This document shows positions 3,476-6,095 of a stretch of DNA of 6,095 nucleotides, piece after piece. The stretch spans positions 1-6,095 of the forward strand of contig JAEWYJ010000350.1 of the NCBI GenBank assembly GCA_023395695.1. The letters are read 5' to 3'. A program made the position numbers and the translations under genes. The notes below the pieces were generated by a model, which saw only the letters and a program-made list of their open reading frames with translations, made no database searches and was not told the origin of the DNA. Within the stretch, counting starts at the first letter, position 1; every line of letters begins with the position of its first letter. The DNA comes from Bacillota bacterium (GTDB lineage Bacteria > Bacillota > Clostridia > Oscillospirales > Ruminococcaceae).

Positions 3476-6095
3476 TTAAGCCGCGGAAGCCATGAGATTC
3501 AGCATGGCCAGCGCCAGTGCATCGGCGGTTTTGTGGATTTCGGTCAGATCGCAAACCTTTTTCAGCTCGGACGGATTGGGCATGAAGCCAATCTCGCACA
3601 GAATGCTCGGGGCGTAGCGCATGCGGGTTACGGTGTAATAGCTCCAGTCGGAGAAGCGGTAGTCGCGCGCGTACACGTTATCGGCAATATTCCGCGCTGC
3701 CACCTCGGCAAAATCACGGCTGAACGGTTCGTAATAATAGGCTTCGACGCCGCTGTGCAGGTTTGCGTCCTGAGATTCGGCCACGCTGTTGTGGTGCATC
3801 GACATAAAAAAGTCAGGCAGCGTGTTTTGTGCTGTCTCCATGCGGTCGTAAAGCGTCAGCGTGGTGTCATTGTCGGTGCGGGTCATGACCACCGTGGCGC
3901 CAAGCTGCTCCAGACGCATTCTGAGCATCTGCGCATTGGCAAGGTTTACGTCCCGCTCATAGGGGCCCGATGCGCCCAGCACAGAGGGTGCGCCGGTATC
4001 GGTACCGCCGTGTCCGGGGTCGAGCACAACAACAACGCCGGCCATCGGCTTGCCCGGCGTATTTGAGAGCGCCGGCGCACGCTTAGCGTAAAGCACGGCG
4101 TCCTTGTTCTGGTTGAGAATATCAATGCCCCAAACCTTTTTGGCGTCTCGTGGGGTCAGGGTGCAGGTCAGGGCGTTGCCGTCGTTTGACCATTGAATTT
4201 TTGAGAATAATTCGCTTTGTGCAGGCAGCGTGTCAAGATTGACCGTCGCGTTGGCCCGGTGCAGCGTGATGGTGCAGCGGCCGTCCTCTTCATCGGCGAA
4301 GGTGTACGCAACGCCGCCCAGCCCGGCCAGAATAAACTGCTCGGCGCGGTCGTTGTGCTGCTCGGAAACGCCGGTCAGCACCGGCGGCGTGACGACGCTT
4401 TTATCCACCACCTCGACCGTGGCTTTTTTAATATAGCCGCCCGACGCAAGCTGGTAATATTCGCTCAGCTGGTCGGTAATTTCTTCGATTACACCGGCCT
4501 TGTAGACCGATTTGTAATTGCCCTCGGCGACCGAGCTGTCAGGGAAGACCGAGGCCACAAATTCGGTCACGCGGATATAAGCGGTTGCGCCGTGCCCCAG
4601 CAAATAGACACCGCCGCCCGAAACGGCCGTTTCTCCGTCTGCTATTTCGTAGGTGATCGGCCCCAGATCTTTAACTGCGTTATCTCCCGCACCGGTCAGG
4701 GCCATTTTACCCGAAAAAACGGCGGGTACATCGGGGGCGACGACGACGTTTTGCTTGAGTGTGACGGTTTGGCCGTCCAGCGTAGCCGTTACGGTTTTCC
4801 CGGCAGGCGCCACGCAGCTAATCAAAAATTCCACGCCGTTATAGGCCAGCAGCGAGCTTCGGGGCGTCATAGCCGTCACGTTGACCGTTGTTGCGGCCGG
4901 GCCGCTGCCGTCCGGGCGGGTGATAGTAACGGTCTGGCTTGTATCGCCTTGCCGCAGTGTAAAGGTGTTGCTGCCGTATTCCAGCGGTGTCAAAACGGCG
5001 AAGAGGCCGTCGTCCCCGCGCGCTACCGTCTGCCCGTTCAGCGTCAGCGGCTGCGCGGGGTCAGAGGTGCCGGTAATACAGTAGTTTGCCATATCAACAG
5101 TGGTGGCGTTTGTCGGTCGGGTGACCGAAAGGCCCTGCTGCGGCGCGTAGTTGAGCGCCGCAGGCTGATAGGCGTTTTCGGTCGCCGCGCAGGCCAGCAG
5201 GTCGCCCGCAAAATCGGCGCGGCTTCTTGCGGCGCTGTAAGGGGTTATAACCCGTGCGGCAACACCGTTTTGCACCGCCTCAAACGCCTGTGCCGAAAGC
5301 TGTACAGCAGACAGGCTGTCGTTTCTAAGATCAAATACAGCGGTCAGCTTATCGCCCGCGGCCTGCTGCCATGCCGCCAGACGGTCGGCGTAGCCGTTGC
5401 CGGCAGGCGTTGCCTCGGCTTCAATGGCGGGCAGTACAAGGTCGCAAAGGGCAAGAGCTGACGAAAAATCCTCCTCCAGCGCAGCGTCGGGCAGCATCAG
5501 GCCCAGCCGGGTGCGACCGCCGATTGCGTCACGGCAGCCTTGCATCAGCCCGGTGACGGCATTTTGCAGCCCGTCGGTGGCATGGGCATTTTCCAGAATA
5601 ATGCCGCTGAGGTTGTAACGCTTGGCCATGGCGGCCAGATCCTTGGCGTTGAGCTGTACCGTTTGTGCACTGTTGGGATTCAGCAGATGACTGTCTCCGA
5701 TTGTGGATATCAAGGTATTGTCTTTTGCTGCGGGATGCTTTTTTGCGAGCTGTGTCAGATCGCCCCCCAGCGAATAAGGGTCGACAACGGCGTAGACGGA
5801 AAGCCCCTTCTTTTTGGCGGCCTTTATCATCTCACCCAAAGGATCAAAAAGCGTAAAAGCACCCTGATTTTTTAAAAAGAACTGACTTTTGGGAAAGACG
5901 GCGGATTTGTAAAGTGCTTCGCCTGAACTGCGTACCTCAAATAAAATGGCGTTGTAACCGGCCTCCTGGGCGTATTGGGTAATCGCGTCCAGCTCCTGTC
6001 GCATGGCCTTGGCCGAAAGCTGAGGTCTGGAGGGAAAATCGGCGTTGCCGTTCGACTGAACCAGCAGGCCGTTTAGCGGCGACCCGGTAGAAGCG
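3476..6095 (-). CDS. N-acetylmuramoyl-L-alanine amidase with GHL10-like N-terminal domain (5' end outside window)
   Basis: The frame stays open to the right edge, giving 872 visible residues; ATG 6004 is internal to the GHL10 domain, so the true start lies outside. Numbering from that Met, residues before 1 to about 275 are a glycosyl-hydrolase-like barrel (GYNAILFEVRSSGEALYKS, FDPLGEMIKAAKKKGLSVYA, DPYS, LLNPNSAQTV). About 290-365 and 372-455 are Ig-like beta domains, 463-535 is SH3-like, and 540-640 is a beta-rich, possibly AMIN-like segment. Residues 655-842 are Amidase_3, with zinc ligands H665 (DPGHGG), E683 (YERD) and H737 (SMHHNS), and catalytic E804 (CEIGFM). Amidase_3 enzymes cut the bond between N-acetylmuramate and L-alanine in peptidoglycan. 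The protein is presumably exported and acts in wall remodelling, though the signal peptide is not visible. Monocistronic at its 3' end, with a terminator after it. Confidence 0.9.
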   Translation of the reverse strand, partial: ASTGSPLNGLLVQSNGNADFPSRPQLSAKAMRQELDAITQYAQEAGYNAILFEVRSSGEALYKSAVFPKSQFFLKNQGAFTLFDPLGEMIKAAKKKGLSVYAVVDPYSLGGDLTQLAKKHPAAKDNTLISTIGDSHLLNPNSAQTVQLNAKDLAAMAKRYNLSGIILENAHATDGLQNAVTGLMQGCRDAIGGRTRLGLMLPDAALEEDFSSALALCDLVLPAIEAEATPAGNGYADRLAAWQQAAGDKLTAVFDLRNDSLSAVQLSAQAFEAVQNGVAARVITPYSAARSRADFAGDLLACAATENAYQPAALNYAPQQGLSVTRPTNATTVDMANYCITGTSDPAQPLTLNGQTVARGDDGLFAVLTPLEYGSNTFTLRQGDTSQTVTITRPDGSGPAATTVNVTAMTPRSSLLAYNGVEFLISCVAPAGKTVTATLDGQTVTLKQNVVVAPDVPAVFSGKMALTGAGDNAVKDLGPITYEIADGETAVSGGGVYLLGHGATAYIRVTEFVASVFPDSSVAEGNYKSVYKAGVIEEITDQLSEYYQLASGGYIKKATVEVVDKSVVTPPVLTGVSEQHNDRAEQFILAGLGGVAYTFADEEDGRCTITLHRANATVNLDTLPAQSELFSKIQWSNDGNALTCTLTPRDAKKVWGIDILNQNKDAVLYAKRAPALSNTPGKPMAGVVVVLDPGHGGTDTGAPSVLGASGPYERDVNLANAQMLRMRLEQLGATVVMTRTDNDTTLTLYDRMETAQNTLPDFFMSMHHNSVAESQDANLHSGVEAYYYEPFSRDFAEVAARNIADNVYARDYRFSDWSYYTVTRMRYAPSILCEIGFMPNPSELKKVCDLTEIHKTADALALAMLNLMASAA

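Noticed and set aside
3458..4066. A 202-codon plus-strand open frame.
   Set aside because: It is antisense to the conserved Amidase_3 domain and starts inside the terminator stem, with no domain similarity. It is a shadow frame.
4217..5461. A 414-codon plus-strand open frame.
   Set aside because: It lies entirely antisense to the well-supported amidase gene, has no ribosome binding site or recognisable domain, and its Arg/Gly/Val/Cys-rich composition is typical of the reverse strand of a GC-rich gene.

Overview
This window looks like chromosome from a moderately GC-rich gut-type Clostridia, most likely Oscillospiraceae/Ruminococcaceae. That placement is an inference from protein families I recognise (DUF5685, DUF6809, a Cys-tailed J-domain protein, a GHL10-like/amidase fusion), from Gram-positive-style purine-rich ribosome binding sites with ATG, GTG and TTG starts, and from sigma-70 promoters. 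No rRNA, tRNA, CRISPR array or intact transposase is visible.

Layout. Positions 1-497 hold no convincing gene. They contain a compact cloverleaf-like inverted-repeat element (1-70) and a GC-rich stretch with several strong hairpins (71-480). A good leftward promoter (474-501) points into this stretch. Positions 498-1148 are an AT-richer regulatory module: a small XRE-type repressor on the minus strand, diverging from a 95-residue DUF6809-type protein on the plus strand. The region between them holds a near-consensus promoter whose -35 box lies inside a perfect 9+7+9 inverted repeat, a very likely operator. A two-way terminator (1158-1193) separates this module from the next.

Positions 1207-3209 (minus strand) form a tight three-gene operon with its own promoter (3248-3276): a DUF5685 protein with Asp-rich motifs, a J-domain/TPR-like protein with a ten-cysteine tail (ATGA overlap with the gene before it), and a six-helix membrane protein resembling ECF transporter S components. 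The order and tight coupling suggest a shared, uncharacterised job, perhaps a membrane-associated assembly or metal/lipid-related function.

Positions 3476-6095 (minus strand) hold the C-terminal 872 residues of a large cell-wall enzyme: a GHL10-like barrel with an altered active-site signature, Ig-like and SH3-like segments, and a fully conserved C-terminal Amidase_3 domain. It is followed by a Rho-independent terminator. Its N-terminus lies beyond the right edge of the window.
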